Shown here piece by piece: positions 1-8,683 of a stretch of 64,000 nt of DNA (positions are counted from its first letter, which is position 1; every line of letters begins with the position of its first letter). The translations under genes were made by a program, and so were the position numbers. The notes under the pieces are model-generated. The model made no database searches, was not told the DNA's origin, and saw only the letters and a list, made by a program, of their open reading frames with translations. Source of the DNA: Pseudomonas shahriarae (GTDB lineage Bacteria; Pseudomonadota; Gammaproteobacteria; Pseudomonadales; Pseudomonadaceae); assembly GCF_014268455.2 (NCBI RefSeq), contig NZ_CP077085.1, forward strand, positions 2,893,001 to 2,957,000, read 5' to 3'.

Positions 1-1
1 G

Positions 2-571
2 CTGCTCGACGAGTGCTCGTTCTCCTACACCCGTCAAACCCAGATGAAAGGCCTTGGCCACGCCATCCTTACCGGTCGCCCACTGATCGGTGACGAACCG
101 TTTGCCGTGGTCCTGGCGGACGACCTGTGCGTCAACCTGGAAGGCGACGGCGTCTTGACCCAGATGGTCAAGCTCTACCAGAAGTACCGCTGCACCATCG
201 TTGCGGTGCAGGAAGTCGACCCTGCGGAAACCAACAAGTACGGGGTGATCGCCGGTGATGACATCGGTGATGGCCTGATCCGCGTTCGCGACATGGTCGA
301 GAAGCCGGCGCCGGAAGATGCCCCGTCGAACCTGGCAATCATTGGTCGCTACATTCTGACCCCGGATATCTTCAAGCTGATCGAAGAAACCGAGCCAGGC
401 AAGGGCGGCGAAATCCAGATTACCGACGCTTTGCTGAAACAGGCCAAAGACGGTTGCGTGATTGCCTACAAGTTCAAGGGCCGTCGTTTTGACTGCGGCG
501 GCGCTGAAGGCTACATCGAGGCGACCAACTTCTGCTACGAGCACTTCTACAAGACTGGCAAGGCTTACTGA
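2..571 (+). CDS. galU: UTP-glucose-1-phosphate uridylyltransferase, 3' part
   Basis: This is the C-terminal two-thirds of GalU, which makes UDP-glucose from UTP and glucose-1-phosphate for envelope polysaccharides. The reading frame is open from base 2, with no start in the window, so the gene begins upstream. About 189 of the usual 280 or so residues are present. Visible family motifs are the metal-binding VVLADDLC segment and the GRRFDCGG segment near the end. An intrinsic terminator lies just behind the stop codon, so galU ends its own transcript before gor. Confidence 0.95.
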   Translation: MLDECSFSYTRQTQMKGLGHAILTGRPLIGDEPFAVVLADDLCVNLEGDGVLTQMVKLYQKYRCTIVAVQEVDPAETNKYGVIAGDDIGDGLIRVRDMVEKPAPEDAPSNLAIIGRYILTPDIFKLIEETEPGKGGEIQITDALLKQAKDGCVIAYKFKGRRFDCGGAEGYIEATNFCYEHFYKTGKAY

Positions 572-597
572 TTAAGCATCGCCTGTTGAGTCTCAAG

Positions 598-629
598 AAA
601 GCCACCTACGGGTGGCTTTCTGGTTTTTT
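598..629 (+). terminator. Intrinsic terminator after galU
   Basis: A perfect 9-bp stem (AAAGCCACC with GGTGGCTTT) encloses a TACG loop and is followed by CTGG and a six-T run. It lies 26 bp behind galU and separates it from gor. Confidence 0.9.
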
Positions 630-671
630 GGGCGTAAGCGGGTATCCTGATGCCCTGCCGAGGAGAGTGAA

Positions 672-2030
672 ATGGCCTACGATTTTGATCTTTATGTGAT
701 TGGCGCCGGTTCCGGTGGTGTACGGGCGGCGCGGTTCGCCGCAGGTTTTGGCGCGAAGGTGGCCGTGGCGGAAAGCCGCTACCTGGGCGGTACCTGTGTC
801 AACGTTGGCTGCGTGCCGAAAAAACTGTTGGTGTATGGCGCGCACTTTGCCGAAGACTTCGAACAGGCCAGCGGCTTTGGCTGGTCCTTGGGCGAGGCGA
901 ACTTTGATTGGGCGACATTGATCGCCAACAAGGATCGCGAGATCAATCGCCTCAACGGTATTTACCGTAACTTGCTGGTGAACAGCGGGGTGACCCTGCA
1001 CGAAGGCCATGCGCGTCTGACCGGCCCCCACGAGGTCGAGATCAACGGCGAGCGCTTCACGGCCAAGGACATCTTGATCGCCACGGGCGGCTGGCCGCAG
1101 ATCCCCGAGATTCCGGGGCATGAGCATGCCATTGGTTCCAATGAGGCGTTCTTCCTGAAGCAACTGCCCAAGCGCGTACTGGTAGTGGGTGGTGGTTATA
1201 TCGCGGTGGAATTTGCCGGGATTTTCCATGGTCTGGGCGCGCAGACGTCGTTGCTGTATCGCGGCGATCTGTTCCTGCGTGGCTTCGATGGCGCGGTGCG
1301 CAAGCACTTGCAGGAAGAGCTGACCAAGCGTGGCCTGGACCTGCAATTCAACGCTGATATCGCACGTATCGACAAGCAGGCCGATGGCAGCCTCAAGGCC
1401 ACCCTGAAAGACGGTCGTGTATTGGAAGCCGATTGCGTGTTCTACGCCACGGGCCGGCGCCCGATGCTGGATAACCTGGGCCTGGAGCACACCGGGGTCA
1501 AGCTGGACAAGCGTGGCTTTGTCGAAGTTGACGATCTGTACCAGACCGCCGAGTCGTCGATCCTGGCCATTGGCGACGTGATTGGTCGCGTGCAACTGAC
1601 GCCCGTGGCATTGGCTGAAGGCATGGCGGTGGCGCGGCGTCTATTCAAGCCTGAGCAGTACCGCCCGGTGGATTACGCGATGATCCCCACGGCAGTGTTC
1701 AGCTTGCCGAATATCGGTACCGTGGGCCTGAGCGAAGAGCAGGCGCGGGCCGATGGGCATAACGTGCAGGTTTTCGAAAGCCGCTTCCGGCCGATGAAAC
1801 TGACCCTGACGGAGTGCCAGGAGCGCACGCTGATGAAGCTGGTGGTCGATGCCGATACCGACAAGGTGCTGGGTTGCCACATGGTCGGGCCGGATGCGGG
1901 TGAGATTGTCCAGGGCCTGGCGATCGCCCTCAAGGCGGGGGCGACCAAGCAGCATTTCGACGAGACCATCGGCGTGCACCCGACGGCGGCGGAAGAGTTT
2001 GTCACCATGCGCACGCCTGTCGCTGGCTGA
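672..2030 (+). CDS. gor: Glutathione-disulfide reductase
   Basis: This flavoenzyme reduces oxidised glutathione with NADPH in the cytoplasm. Its 452 residues match the family length. The N-terminal GAGSGG binds FAD, CVNVGC near residue 43 is the redox-active disulfide, GGGYIAVE near residue 175 opens the NADPH domain, and HPTAAEE near the C-terminus holds the catalytic His-Glu pair. The ATG has a strong AGGAGAG ribosome site. Together with ahpC, ahpF and gloA it forms a peroxide and electrophile defence block. The stop codon directly abuts the stop of the opposing coiled-coil gene. Confidence 0.96.
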   Translation: MAYDFDLYVIGAGSGGVRAARFAAGFGAKVAVAESRYLGGTCVNVGCVPKKLLVYGAHFAEDFEQASGFGWSLGEANFDWATLIANKDREINRLNGIYRNLLVNSGVTLHEGHARLTGPHEVEINGERFTAKDILIATGGWPQIPEIPGHEHAIGSNEAFFLKQLPKRVLVVGGGYIAVEFAGIFHGLGAQTSLLYRGDLFLRGFDGAVRKHLQEELTKRGLDLQFNADIARIDKQADGSLKATLKDGRVLEADCVFYATGRRPMLDNLGLEHTGVKLDKRGFVEVDDLYQTAESSILAIGDVIGRVQLTPVALAEGMAVARRLFKPEQYRPVDYAMIPTAVFSLPNIGTVGLSEEQARADGHNVQVFESRFRPMKLTLTECQERTLMKLVVDADTDKVLGCHMVGPDAGEIVQGLAIALKAGATKQHFDETIGVHPTAAEEFVTMRTPVAG

Positions 2031-3038
2031 TCAGGTATTCCCTGTTGCCTCTGGCGCCGTTGCAACGACGGCGGCCAGGCGCAGCGCCTCAATGGTGGCC
2101 TGGGCCTTGAGCAGCTCCAGTTCCAGGGTTTTGCGGCTGTGCTGCTGCTCGGCCAGGGCCTCCTGCCGTGCTTGGTTGTCCAGCACGGCAACCCGCAGAC
2201 GCTCCTGGAGCAGGGTGCGCTCGCTATCAATCAGGCTTACCTGTTCGCTCAGCTTGAGTTGCTGGGCCTGATCCTTGCGGTTTTGCTCTTGCAGAGTCGC
2301 CAACTCCTTCGCCGTGACCCGGTGCTCAATCAATAGCCGTTCATTGTCACGGTGCAACTGGGTGATTTCGTCCTGGCGCACCATGGCGCTCTGCTGGGCC
2401 TGACGCAGTTCGGCCTGCAGTTGCTGCAGTTGGCCTTCGTGGCGGCGTTGTTCCTGTTCGCGTTGGTCTTTGATCGCAGTGCGGTAGTGCTCAAGGGCGT
2501 CGCGGGCGTGCAGGTGTTTGTCTTCCAGCGAGCGAATCTGTTCGTCCTTGTCCGCGAGTCGTAGCTCGTAGTCGCTGCACGCCTGGCTGAGTCCGGCGTT
2601 ACGGGTTTGCTCGGTTTGCAGGCTGGTGCTGGCGGTCTGCAGGGCTGCGCTTTCTTCCGCCAGGGCGGCGGCCTGAATATCAAATTGCTGCTGGAGCTGG
2701 TTGTGGGCTGCGGTCAGTGCCTCTGCCTGGGTGAGCAGGGCGGTTTTCTGCTGCTCGAACTGCGCCAGGGCCTGGTCGATGGGTTCCTGAGCCTTCTCTT
2801 TCAAGCGCTGGGCCAGGCGTGCGACCAGCTCGCCAAGCTCATCGTCGATGGGCGCCTCGGTAATGGCGAGGCGGGTTTCGCTCTCGTCCAGCTCCTTTAA
2901 ATAGCGGTGGATGGTGGTTTTCGAGCCGGTATTGCCCATTTCGATGCGTACCGCATCAATGCTGGGGTTTTCGCCGCGGGCGAGGATTGCCAGGCGTGCC
3001 GTTTGAACTACTGCTTTATTGATGCCGCCGCGAGCCAT
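2031..3038 (-). CDS. KfrA/TnpT-like coiled-coil DNA-binding protein
   Basis: The protein has 335 residues. An N-terminal helix-turn-helix region of about 110 residues resembles KfrA-type DNA-binding domains. It is followed by a very long Gln/Glu/Leu-rich coiled coil from about residue 90 to 310. The length, the layout and a divergent tyrosine recombinase 148 bp away match TnpT, the accessory protein that helps TnpS resolve cointegrates in Tn4651-type transposons. I infer that it binds the palindromes between the two genes. No transposase or transposon end was seen, so a domesticated chromosomal role is possible. The ATG has a GGAG ribosome site. Confidence 0.75.
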   Translation of the reverse strand: MARGGINKAVVQTARLAILARGENPSIDAVRIEMGNTGSKTTIHRYLKELDESETRLAITEAPIDDELGELVARLAQRLKEKAQEPIDQALAQFEQQKTALLTQAEALTAAHNQLQQQFDIQAAALAEESAALQTASTSLQTEQTRNAGLSQACSDYELRLADKDEQIRSLEDKHLHARDALEHYRTAIKDQREQEQRRHEGQLQQLQAELRQAQQSAMVRQDEITQLHRDNERLLIEHRVTAKELATLQEQNRKDQAQQLKLSEQVSLIDSERTLLQERLRVAVLDNQARQEALAEQQHSRKTLELELLKAQATIEALRLAAVVATAPEATGNT

Positions 3039-3064
3039 GGGGTCTCCGTCGATTTAGTACTGTG

Positions 3065-3087
3065 GTATGTATTATGTAAATACATAC
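3065..3087. promoter_or_regulatory. Perfect 9-bp inverted repeat in the divergent spacer
   Basis: The arms GTATGTATT and AATACATAC flank a 5-bp ATGTA spacer. The element lies in the AT-rich 148-bp gap between the divergent coiled-coil protein and recombinase genes. It could be an operator for the KfrA-like protein or a recombinase core site. Only the symmetry is seen; the role is inferred. Confidence 0.55.
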
Positions 3088-3131
3088 TATATCACGAATA
3101 AAAATGCCTTTAAATTGATGATTTTACAGAT

Positions 3132-3152
3132 GGGATATTGGCGTATTATCCC
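3132..3152. promoter_or_regulatory. Second inverted repeat in the divergent spacer
   Basis: GGGATA and TATCCC form 6-bp arms around a 9-bp spacer, 45 bp from the longer palindrome. Two unequal palindromes in one short spacer suit a binding array for the recombinase and its accessory factor, but 6-bp arms alone are weak evidence. Confidence 0.35.
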
Positions 3153-3186
3153 GTGTGATGACCCATTTGACGCAGATTCATCCCCT

Positions 3187-4152
3187 ATGTCCGTACACCA
3201 ACCCCTTGGCGATAGCGCTATGAGTGAACTTGATCGTTACCTGAACGCCGCCACCCGCGATAACACCCGACGCAGCTATCGCGCCGCCATCGAGCACTTT
3301 GAAGTGGGTTGGGGTGGCTTCCTGCCCGCCACCAGCGACAGCGTGGCCCGTTATCTGGTGGCTTACGCCGGGGTGTTGTCGGTCAATACCCTGAAATTGC
3401 GCTTGTCGGCGCTGGCGCAATGGCATTCCAGCCAGGGTTTCCCGGACCCGACCAAAGCGCCGGTGGTGCGCAAGGTGCTCAAGGGCATCCGCGCCGTGCA
3501 CCCGGCCCAGGAAAAACGGGCCGAGCCCCTGCAGCTCCAGCACCTGGAGCAGGTGGTCAATTGGCTTGAGCGCGAAGCTGAGCAGGCGCGGGCAGAGGGC
3601 GATCGGCCGCGCTGGCTGCGCGCCAAGCGCGACGCGGCCTTGATCCTGCTGGGCTTCTGGCGTGGTTTTCGCAGTGATGAGCTGTGTCGGCTGCAGATCG
3701 AGCATGTGCAGGCGGTACCAGGGGCGGGCATCACCTTGTACTTGCCGCGCAGCAAGAGTGACCGCGAGAACCTCGGCCAGACCTATCAAACCCCGGCACT
3801 GCTGCGCTTGTGCCCGGTGCAGGCCTATGCCGAATGGCTGAGTGCCTCGGCCCTGGTGCGCGGCCCGGTGTTTCGCGGGATCGATCGCTGGGGCAACCTG
3901 GGCGAGGAGGGGGTGCACGCCAATAGCGTGATCCCGCTGCTGCGCCAGGCCCTCGGGCGCGCGGGCATTGCTGCCGAGCAGTACACCAGCCACTCCTTGC
4001 GCCGGGGCTTCGCCACCTGGGCCCATCGCAGTGGTTGGGATTTGAAGTCGTTGATGAGTTACGTCGGCTGGAAGGACATGAAGTCCGCCATGCGCTATGT
4101 TGAAGCGACGCCCTTTCTTGGCATGACTCAGACCCGCGATCCGCTGCTTTAA
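3187..4152 (+). CDS. Tyrosine recombinase, TnpS-like integrase
   Basis: This is a site-specific recombinase of about 321 residues. The catalytic set is visible: Arg in RGFRSDEL (about residue 160), Lys in PRSKSD, HSLRR (about residue 267), the Trp of VGWKD, and the nucleophile Tyr in MRYVE (about residue 301). The N-terminal SAM-like DNA-binding domain is intact. Divergent pairing with a coiled-coil TnpT-like gene suggests the cointegrate-resolution family. The start is uncertain: ATG codons at 3187 and 3220 both lack a good ribosome site, and the frame stays open to 3067. No phage or transposon genes flank it, so it seems resident between gor and ahpC. Confidence 0.85.
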   Translation: MSVHQPLGDSAMSELDRYLNAATRDNTRRSYRAAIEHFEVGWGGFLPATSDSVARYLVAYAGVLSVNTLKLRLSALAQWHSSQGFPDPTKAPVVRKVLKGIRAVHPAQEKRAEPLQLQHLEQVVNWLEREAEQARAEGDRPRWLRAKRDAALILLGFWRGFRSDELCRLQIEHVQAVPGAGITLYLPRSKSDRENLGQTYQTPALLRLCPVQAYAEWLSASALVRGPVFRGIDRWGNLGEEGVHANSVIPLLRQALGRAGIAAEQYTSHSLRRGFATWAHRSGWDLKSLMSYVGWKDMKSAMRYVEATPFLGMTQTRDPLL

Positions 4153-4284
4153 GATTTCTTCTATTAATACAGCTGGTTGATAGCCAAAACCAATCGGCGG
4201 CATCAGGTTTGGCAATGAGCCATCGGCGATGAGACTGGGTAGGATTCACCCATCAACTTACTAACCCCTGACGGAGAGTCAACG

Positions 4285-4848
4285 ATGCCTATCATCAACA
4301 GCCAAGTAAAACCGTTCAAAGCCACCGCTTACAAAAACGGCAACTTCGTAGACGTGTCGGACGCTGACCTGAAAGGCAAGTGGTCTGTCGTGTTCTTCTA
4401 CCCAGCCGACTTCACCTTCGTCTGCCCAACCGAACTGGAAGACCTGGCTGACAACTACGCCGAATTCCAGAAGCTGGGCGTCGAGATCTATAGCGTGTCC
4501 ACCGACACCCACTTTGCCCACGCTGCCTGGCACAACACTTCGCCAGCCATCGGCAAAATCCAGTACACCATGATCGGCGACCCAACCCTGACCATCTCCC
4601 GCAATTTCGACGTGCTGATCGAAGAAGCTGGCCTGGCAGACCGTGGCACCTTCGTGATCAACCCTGAAGGCCAGATCAAGATCGTTGAACTGAACGACGG
4701 CGGTGTTGGCCGTGACGCTTCCGAGCTGCTGCGCAAAATCAAGGCCGCCCAGTACGTCGCTGCCCACCCAGGCGAAGTGTGCCCAGCCAAGTGGAAAGAA
4801 GGCGAGGCTACCCTGGCTCCGTCCCTGGACCTGGTCGGCAAGATCTAA
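4285..4848 (+). CDS. ahpC: Alkyl hydroperoxide reductase peroxiredoxin subunit
   Basis: AhpC is a typical 2-Cys peroxiredoxin that reduces hydrogen peroxide and organic peroxides. The peroxidatic Cys47 lies in FVCPTE and the resolving Cys166 in EVCPAKW. The length of 187 residues is standard. A GGAGAG ribosome site precedes the ATG. Its reductase AhpF follows on the same strand, but a strong hairpin terminator between them means that ahpF transcription is either partial read-through or separate. OxyR control is expected from the family; I could not confirm a binding site. Confidence 0.97.
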   Translation: MPIINSQVKPFKATAYKNGNFVDVSDADLKGKWSVVFFYPADFTFVCPTELEDLADNYAEFQKLGVEIYSVSTDTHFAHAAWHNTSPAIGKIQYTMIGDPTLTISRNFDVLIEEAGLADRGTFVINPEGQIKIVELNDGGVGRDASELLRKIKAAQYVAAHPGEVCPAKWKEGEATLAPSLDLVGKI

Positions 4849-4906
4849 GTCTGTGAAGTATCAAGGGCGGATTGCCGCACCTTAAGTAAGCCGCACCGCC
4901 CTCAAA

Positions 4907-4942
4907 AACGCCCGGGCGAGATTCGCTCGGGCGTTTTTTTTT
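4907..4942 (+). terminator. Intrinsic terminator between ahpC and ahpF
   Basis: A 13-bp stem with one G-T wobble surrounds the loop GAT and is followed by a T-run. It can uncouple ahpC levels from those of the flavoprotein partner. Confidence 0.9.
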
Positions 4943-4974
4943 ACCGAATTGATTTGAAATAGGAAATCGCCCGT

Positions 4975-6528
4975 ATGTTGGACGCCAATCTTAAAGCTCA
5001 GTTGAAGTCATACCTGGAGCGGGTCACCCAGCCGATCGAGATCGTTGCCTCCCTCGACGACGGTGCGAAATCCCAGGAAATGCTTGCTCTTTTGCAGGAC
5101 GTAACCAGCCTCACCACGCTGATTACCCTGAAAACCGATGGCAATGATGGGCGCAAGCCGTCGTTCTCCATCAACCGCCCGGGTGCCGATATCAGCCTGC
5201 GTTTTGCCGGCATCCCCATGGGCCATGAATTCACTTCGTTGGTGCTGGCCCTGCTGCAAGTCGGTGGCCACCCGTCGAAGGCCAGTGTCGAAGTGATTGA
5301 ACAGATTCGCAGCCTTAAAGGTGAGTTCAACTTCGAGACTTACTTCTCGCTGTCCTGCCAGAACTGCCCGGACGTGGTCCAGGCGCTGAACCTGATGGCC
5401 GTGCTCAACCCCAACATCCGCCACGTGGCCATTGATGGCGCACTGTTTCAGGCGGAAGTCGACGAGCGCCAGGTCATGGCGGTGCCCAGCGTCTACCTCA
5501 ACGGTGTGAACTTCGGCCAGGGCCGCATGGGGCTGGAAGAAATCCTCGCCAAGCTCGACACCAGCGGTATCGAAAAGGCCGCCGAGAAAATCAGCGCCAA
5601 GGACGCGTTCGATGTGCTGGTCGTCGGTGGTGGCCCGGCCGGTTCTGCCGCCGCGATCTACGCCGCGCGTAAAGGTATTCGTACCGGTGTGGCCGCCGAA
5701 CGTTTTGGTGGGCAAGTACTGGACACCATGTCCATCGAGAACTTTATCTCGGTGCAGGAAACCGAAGGCCCGAAACTCGCCAGCGCCCTGGAAGCCCACG
5801 TGCGTCAGTACGACGTGGACATCATGAACCTGCAGCGCGCCAGCAGCCTGATCCCGGCGAAAAATCCCGGTGAGTTGCATGAAATTCGCTTTGAAAGCGG
5901 TGCGACCCTCAAGTCCAAGACGGTGATCCTGGCCACCGGTGCCCGCTGGCGCGAAATGGGGGTGCCGGGCGAGCAGGAATACAAGGCCAAGGGTGTGTGC
6001 TTCTGCCCGCACTGCGATGGTCCGCTGTTCAAGGGCAAGCGCGTGGCGGTGATCGGTGGCGGTAACTCCGGCGTTGAAGCAGCCATCGACCTGGCCGGTA
6101 TTGTCAGCCACGTGACCTTGCTGGAGTTCGACAGCAAGTTGCGCGCCGACGCCGTATTGCAGCGCAAGCTCTACAGCCTGCCGAACGTTGACGTGATCAC
6201 CAGTGCGCTGACCAGTGAAGTCAAAGGTGATGGCCAGAAGGTTACTGGCCTGGCGTACAAAGACCGTGATACCGGCGAGTTCAAGACCGTCGACCTGGAA
6301 GGTATCTTTGTACAGATCGGCCTGTTGCCTAACACCGATTGGCTCAAGGGCACCGTGGAGCTGTCGCCCCGTGGCGAGATCATTGTCGATGCCCGTGGCG
6401 AGACCTCACTGCCCGGCGTGTTTGCCGCCGGTGACGTCACCACCGTGCCGTACAAGCAGATCGTGATTGCGGTGGGCGAGGGCGCCAAGGCTTCCCTGAG
6501 TGCTTTTGATTACCTGATCCGAGCGTAA
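4975..6528 (+). CDS. ahpF: Alkyl hydroperoxide reductase flavoprotein subunit
   Basis: AhpF passes electrons from NADH through FAD and two disulfides to AhpC. The N-terminal tandem thioredoxin-fold domain carries SCQNCPD (about residue 130). The thioredoxin-reductase-like part has GGGPAG near residue 214, the redox pair CPHC near residue 346, an NADH-binding GGGNSG and a C-terminal FAAGDV. The 517 residues are full length. A hairpin terminator follows the stop. Confidence 0.97.
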   Translation: MLDANLKAQLKSYLERVTQPIEIVASLDDGAKSQEMLALLQDVTSLTTLITLKTDGNDGRKPSFSINRPGADISLRFAGIPMGHEFTSLVLALLQVGGHPSKASVEVIEQIRSLKGEFNFETYFSLSCQNCPDVVQALNLMAVLNPNIRHVAIDGALFQAEVDERQVMAVPSVYLNGVNFGQGRMGLEEILAKLDTSGIEKAAEKISAKDAFDVLVVGGGPAGSAAAIYAARKGIRTGVAAERFGGQVLDTMSIENFISVQETEGPKLASALEAHVRQYDVDIMNLQRASSLIPAKNPGELHEIRFESGATLKSKTVILATGARWREMGVPGEQEYKAKGVCFCPHCDGPLFKGKRVAVIGGGNSGVEAAIDLAGIVSHVTLLEFDSKLRADAVLQRKLYSLPNVDVITSALTSEVKGDGQKVTGLAYKDRDTGEFKTVDLEGIFVQIGLLPNTDWLKGTVELSPRGEIIVDARGETSLPGVFAAGDVTTVPYKQIVIAVGEGAKASLSAFDYLIRA

Positions 6529-6540
6529 GGCCCGATACTA

Positions 6541-6569
6541 AAAAACCCATGAGTGATCATGGGTTTTTT
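6541..6569. terminator. Bidirectional terminator after ahpF
   Basis: AAAAACCCATGA pairs perfectly with TCATGGGTTTTT around a 4-nt loop, with A-rich and T-rich flanks that allow termination on both strands. It serves ahpF and could serve the opposing gloA. Confidence 0.85.
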
Positions 6570-6666
6570 GTGGGTGTTGCTTTTGTGGGAGCTGGTCTGC
6601 GAGACAGGCGACTCGGCGTGACCGTTACACCACGGTGATACGCTCCTACAGGGGCAACAAACCGGT

Positions 6667-7188
6667 TTACAGCGGCGCTGGCTGAATGATCTCAACCCAG
6701 TACGCATCCGGATCCTTGATAAACGCCAGGCTTTTCATCCGCCCATCGGTCAGGCGCTTCTGGAAATCACAGCCCAAGGCTTCAAAGCGCTCGCAGGCCG
6801 CGACGATATCCGGCACCGAAATGCAGATATGGCCAAACCCGCGCGGGTCGGTGTTGCCATTGTGGTAGGCGAAGTCGGCATCGTTTTCGGTGCCGTGGTT
6901 GTGGGTCAGTTCCAGGATGCCCGGGATCGACTTCATCCACTGGGTGCGCGCGGCGGCATCGGCCGGAATCTGCGCCTTGTCGACCAGGGCGAGGAAGTAC
7001 AGGCTGAATTCGGCTTCCGGGAAGTCGCGTTTTTCAACCAGGGAAAAACCCAGGACGCGGGTATAGAAGTCCAGGGACTTAGTGATGTCCTTGACCCGCA
7101 GCATGGTGTGGTTGAACACGAAGTTCGAAGTGGCGGTGTCGGGTTGGGCGGTGACGCCCGGGAAGGTGTTCAATTCGTGCAGGCTCAT
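6667..7188 (-). CDS. gloA: Lactoylglutathione lyase (glyoxalase I)
   Basis: GloA isomerises the hemithioacetal of methylglyoxal and glutathione to lactoylglutathione. The 173-residue protein has the vicinal-oxygen-chelate fold motifs: NHTMLRV at the first metal His, ELTHNHG with the metal Glu, GHICISV with the second His, and YWVEI with the last Glu. The N-terminus is about 25 residues longer than short GloA forms. The ATG has a GGAGGG ribosome site, and the open frame upstream of it is not needed. With gor nearby it completes a glutathione-linked detoxification group. Confidence 0.93.
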   Translation of the reverse strand: MSLHELNTFPGVTAQPDTATSNFVFNHTMLRVKDITKSLDFYTRVLGFSLVEKRDFPEAEFSLYFLALVDKAQIPADAAARTQWMKSIPGILELTHNHGTENDADFAYHNGNTDPRGFGHICISVPDIVAACERFEALGCDFQKRLTDGRMKSLAFIKDPDAYWVEIIQPAPL

Positions 7189-7380
7189 GGGCCCTCCAGA
7201 AAAAATGGGGCAGACGCAGCTCGTGATTTGAGCGGTCCCTTGGCGTGCGGCAGATCCGTGTAGCCGGATCATGATACGCAAGCTGCACCGGCCGCGCCAA
7301 ATGAAAAACGCACCCGGGCCTTGCGGCCATCCCCTCGGCGGGCTCAAACTTTGCGGCTTGAACTTCGAGTGTTTTTTGCA

Positions 7381-7917
7381 ATGAGCCGATTGAACAAACC
7401 ATTGTTGGCCGCCTTGTGGCTTGTCTTGGGTAGCACCGTTGCACTGGCGGCAGACCCGGAGATTCATTGGCCCAGCGGCTGGCAGGTGGAGGAGGTGGTG
7501 GCGGATGCCGATGCGCCAGCCACGCCGTCACCGGTGTCGCGCCAGCGCGCGATCAAGAACGATGAGAACGGCGAGACGCTGATGGTCATGGAGTTGACGG
7601 GTACGCCGATCGAGCCCGGGCATGTGGTCAATCTGCAAGGGGTGTTGCTGGAGATGCGCAAGTCCATCCAGAAGGACTTTGCCCGCAGTGGTTATCAAAG
7701 TGTCTGCAACAAGATTCACTCAAGCACCTTAAGTCATCTTGAGGCGCTGGAAACTACCTGCGTGATTACCGAGAACGGTCGGCATGTGCTCTCGCAAACA
7801 CTGGTGGGTGCTGTCGATACGAATAAGGCCTATGTTTTTTCATATGCCGGGCAAGCCGCTGCCTATGAGTCGAGCAAGGAAGAAGTCAGCTCGGTACGTG
7901 CAAGCCTGAAACTTTGA
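7381..7917 (+). CDS. Secreted hypothetical protein, DUF4946-like
   Basis: The protein has 178 residues with a clear Sec signal peptide (positive start, Leu/Ala-rich core, cleavage near ALAADPE), so it is probably periplasmic. The mature part begins with a tryptophan-rich WPSGWQVE segment and has two cysteines in positions suitable for a disulfide. It resembles short Pseudomonas proteins annotated DUF4946, whose function is unknown. I chose the ATG at 7381 because it directly precedes the signal peptide; the frame is open for 20 more codons. It is divergent from gloA. Confidence 0.75.
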   Translation: MSRLNKPLLAALWLVLGSTVALAADPEIHWPSGWQVEEVVADADAPATPSPVSRQRAIKNDENGETLMVMELTGTPIEPGHVVNLQGVLLEMRKSIQKDFARSGYQSVCNKIHSSTLSHLEALETTCVITENGRHVLSQTLVGAVDTNKAYVFSYAGQAAAYESSKEEVSSVRASLKL

Positions 7918-8077
7918 TCGGCGATGGCTAGATGCCTGACATGGCACATTGACAGAAAAACCCATAACTACAGGGCTGCGGTGTAAAGCGGCTGTTCGGC
8001 GATTGGGTTCGAAGTGGAGTGTATTTCAAAGTTCACTTTCGCACGCGGCAGCGTTTGAAATCGAGGCGCAAAAACAA

Positions 8078-8105
8078 AAAAAGCCCCGCATCAGCGGGGC
8101 TTTTT
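8078..8105. terminator. Bidirectional terminator between the DUF4946 gene and the mvaT-like gene
   Basis: A 12-bp perfect stem (AAAAAGCCCCGC with GCGGGGCTTTTT) has the loop ATCA. It lies 15 bp from the mvaT-like stop codon and serves that gene on the minus strand. Confidence 0.9.
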
Positions 8106-8120
8106 ATTAGTGCGCCTGTA

Positions 8121-8486
8121 TTAGCCGCGCAGCCAGGAATCTACAGTGGCAGCGCCATACTGTTCTTTCCAGGCCTTCAAGCCGCGGTGGTTGCCGCCCT
8201 TGGTTTCAATCAGTTCACCCGTGTGCGGGTTGTGATACACCTTGACCACGCGTGCGCGGCGGGTTTTGGGGGCGGCTGCCACTTGGATCCCCGACTTGCC
8301 TGGGTTTGGATCAAGGATGGAGATGATGTCGCGCAGGCTCTTGCCGTAGGTTTTCATCAGCCCTTGAAGCTTTTCTTCAAATTCGATTTCTTTCTTCAGG
8401 CCAGCGTCGTTCTTCAGGGATTCCAGCTGGGCGAGCTGTTCTTGAAGGGCTTTTTCTGCGGCACGAAATTCGGCGAGTCTGGACAA
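8121..8486 (-). CDS. MvaT/MvaU-family H-NS-type silencer
   Basis: This is a 121-residue nucleoid protein of the MvaT family, the Pseudomonas functional equivalent of H-NS. It has an N-terminal oligomerising coiled coil (LAEFRAAEKALQEQLAQLE) and the family core FEEKLQGLMKTYGKSLRDII. The C-terminal AT-hook-like DNA-binding part contains NPHTGE and ETKGGNHRGLK. The best start is a TTG with GGAG 8 nt upstream, giving LSRLAEF at the N-terminus as in MvaU-type proteins; the upstream ATG would add 14 atypical residues. Several paralogues usually coexist in Pseudomonas, so I cannot say whether this one is MvaT, MvaU or MvaV. Confidence 0.92.
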   Translation of the reverse strand: MSRLAEFRAAEKALQEQLAQLESLKNDAGLKKEIEFEEKLQGLMKTYGKSLRDIISILDPNPGKSGIQVAAAPKTRRARVVKVYHNPHTGELIETKGGNHRGLKAWKEQYGAATVDSWLRG

Positions 8487-8683
8487 AATATTTACTCCAA
8501 TAGTGTATTTGGCTGATACCCACTGCAAACAAAGCTATAAGCCAAGAGCCTCAGCATGACTCGGTAAAAGTGGTTCTCCTGCCGATTCGGCGCAGGCAGG
8601 AAAAATTGTAGTAGTTAATGCGCCACGAGTAAATCACGTCTTTTGTATAAATAACAATTTTTCATCTGATGCTAGATGGATAT

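Noticed and set aside
606..1595. Long minus-strand open frame across gor
   Set aside because: It is antisense to a full-length glutathione reductase, has no family features and reflects GC-rich codon bias.
3039..4284. Prophage or genomic island around the integrase
   Set aside because: There is no tRNA gene, no direct-repeat attachment site and no phage genes; housekeeping genes flank it directly.
5008..6111. 367-codon minus-strand frame across ahpF
   Set aside because: It lies wholly inside ahpF on the other strand, and its composition (His/Gly/Val-rich) is typical of shadow frames.
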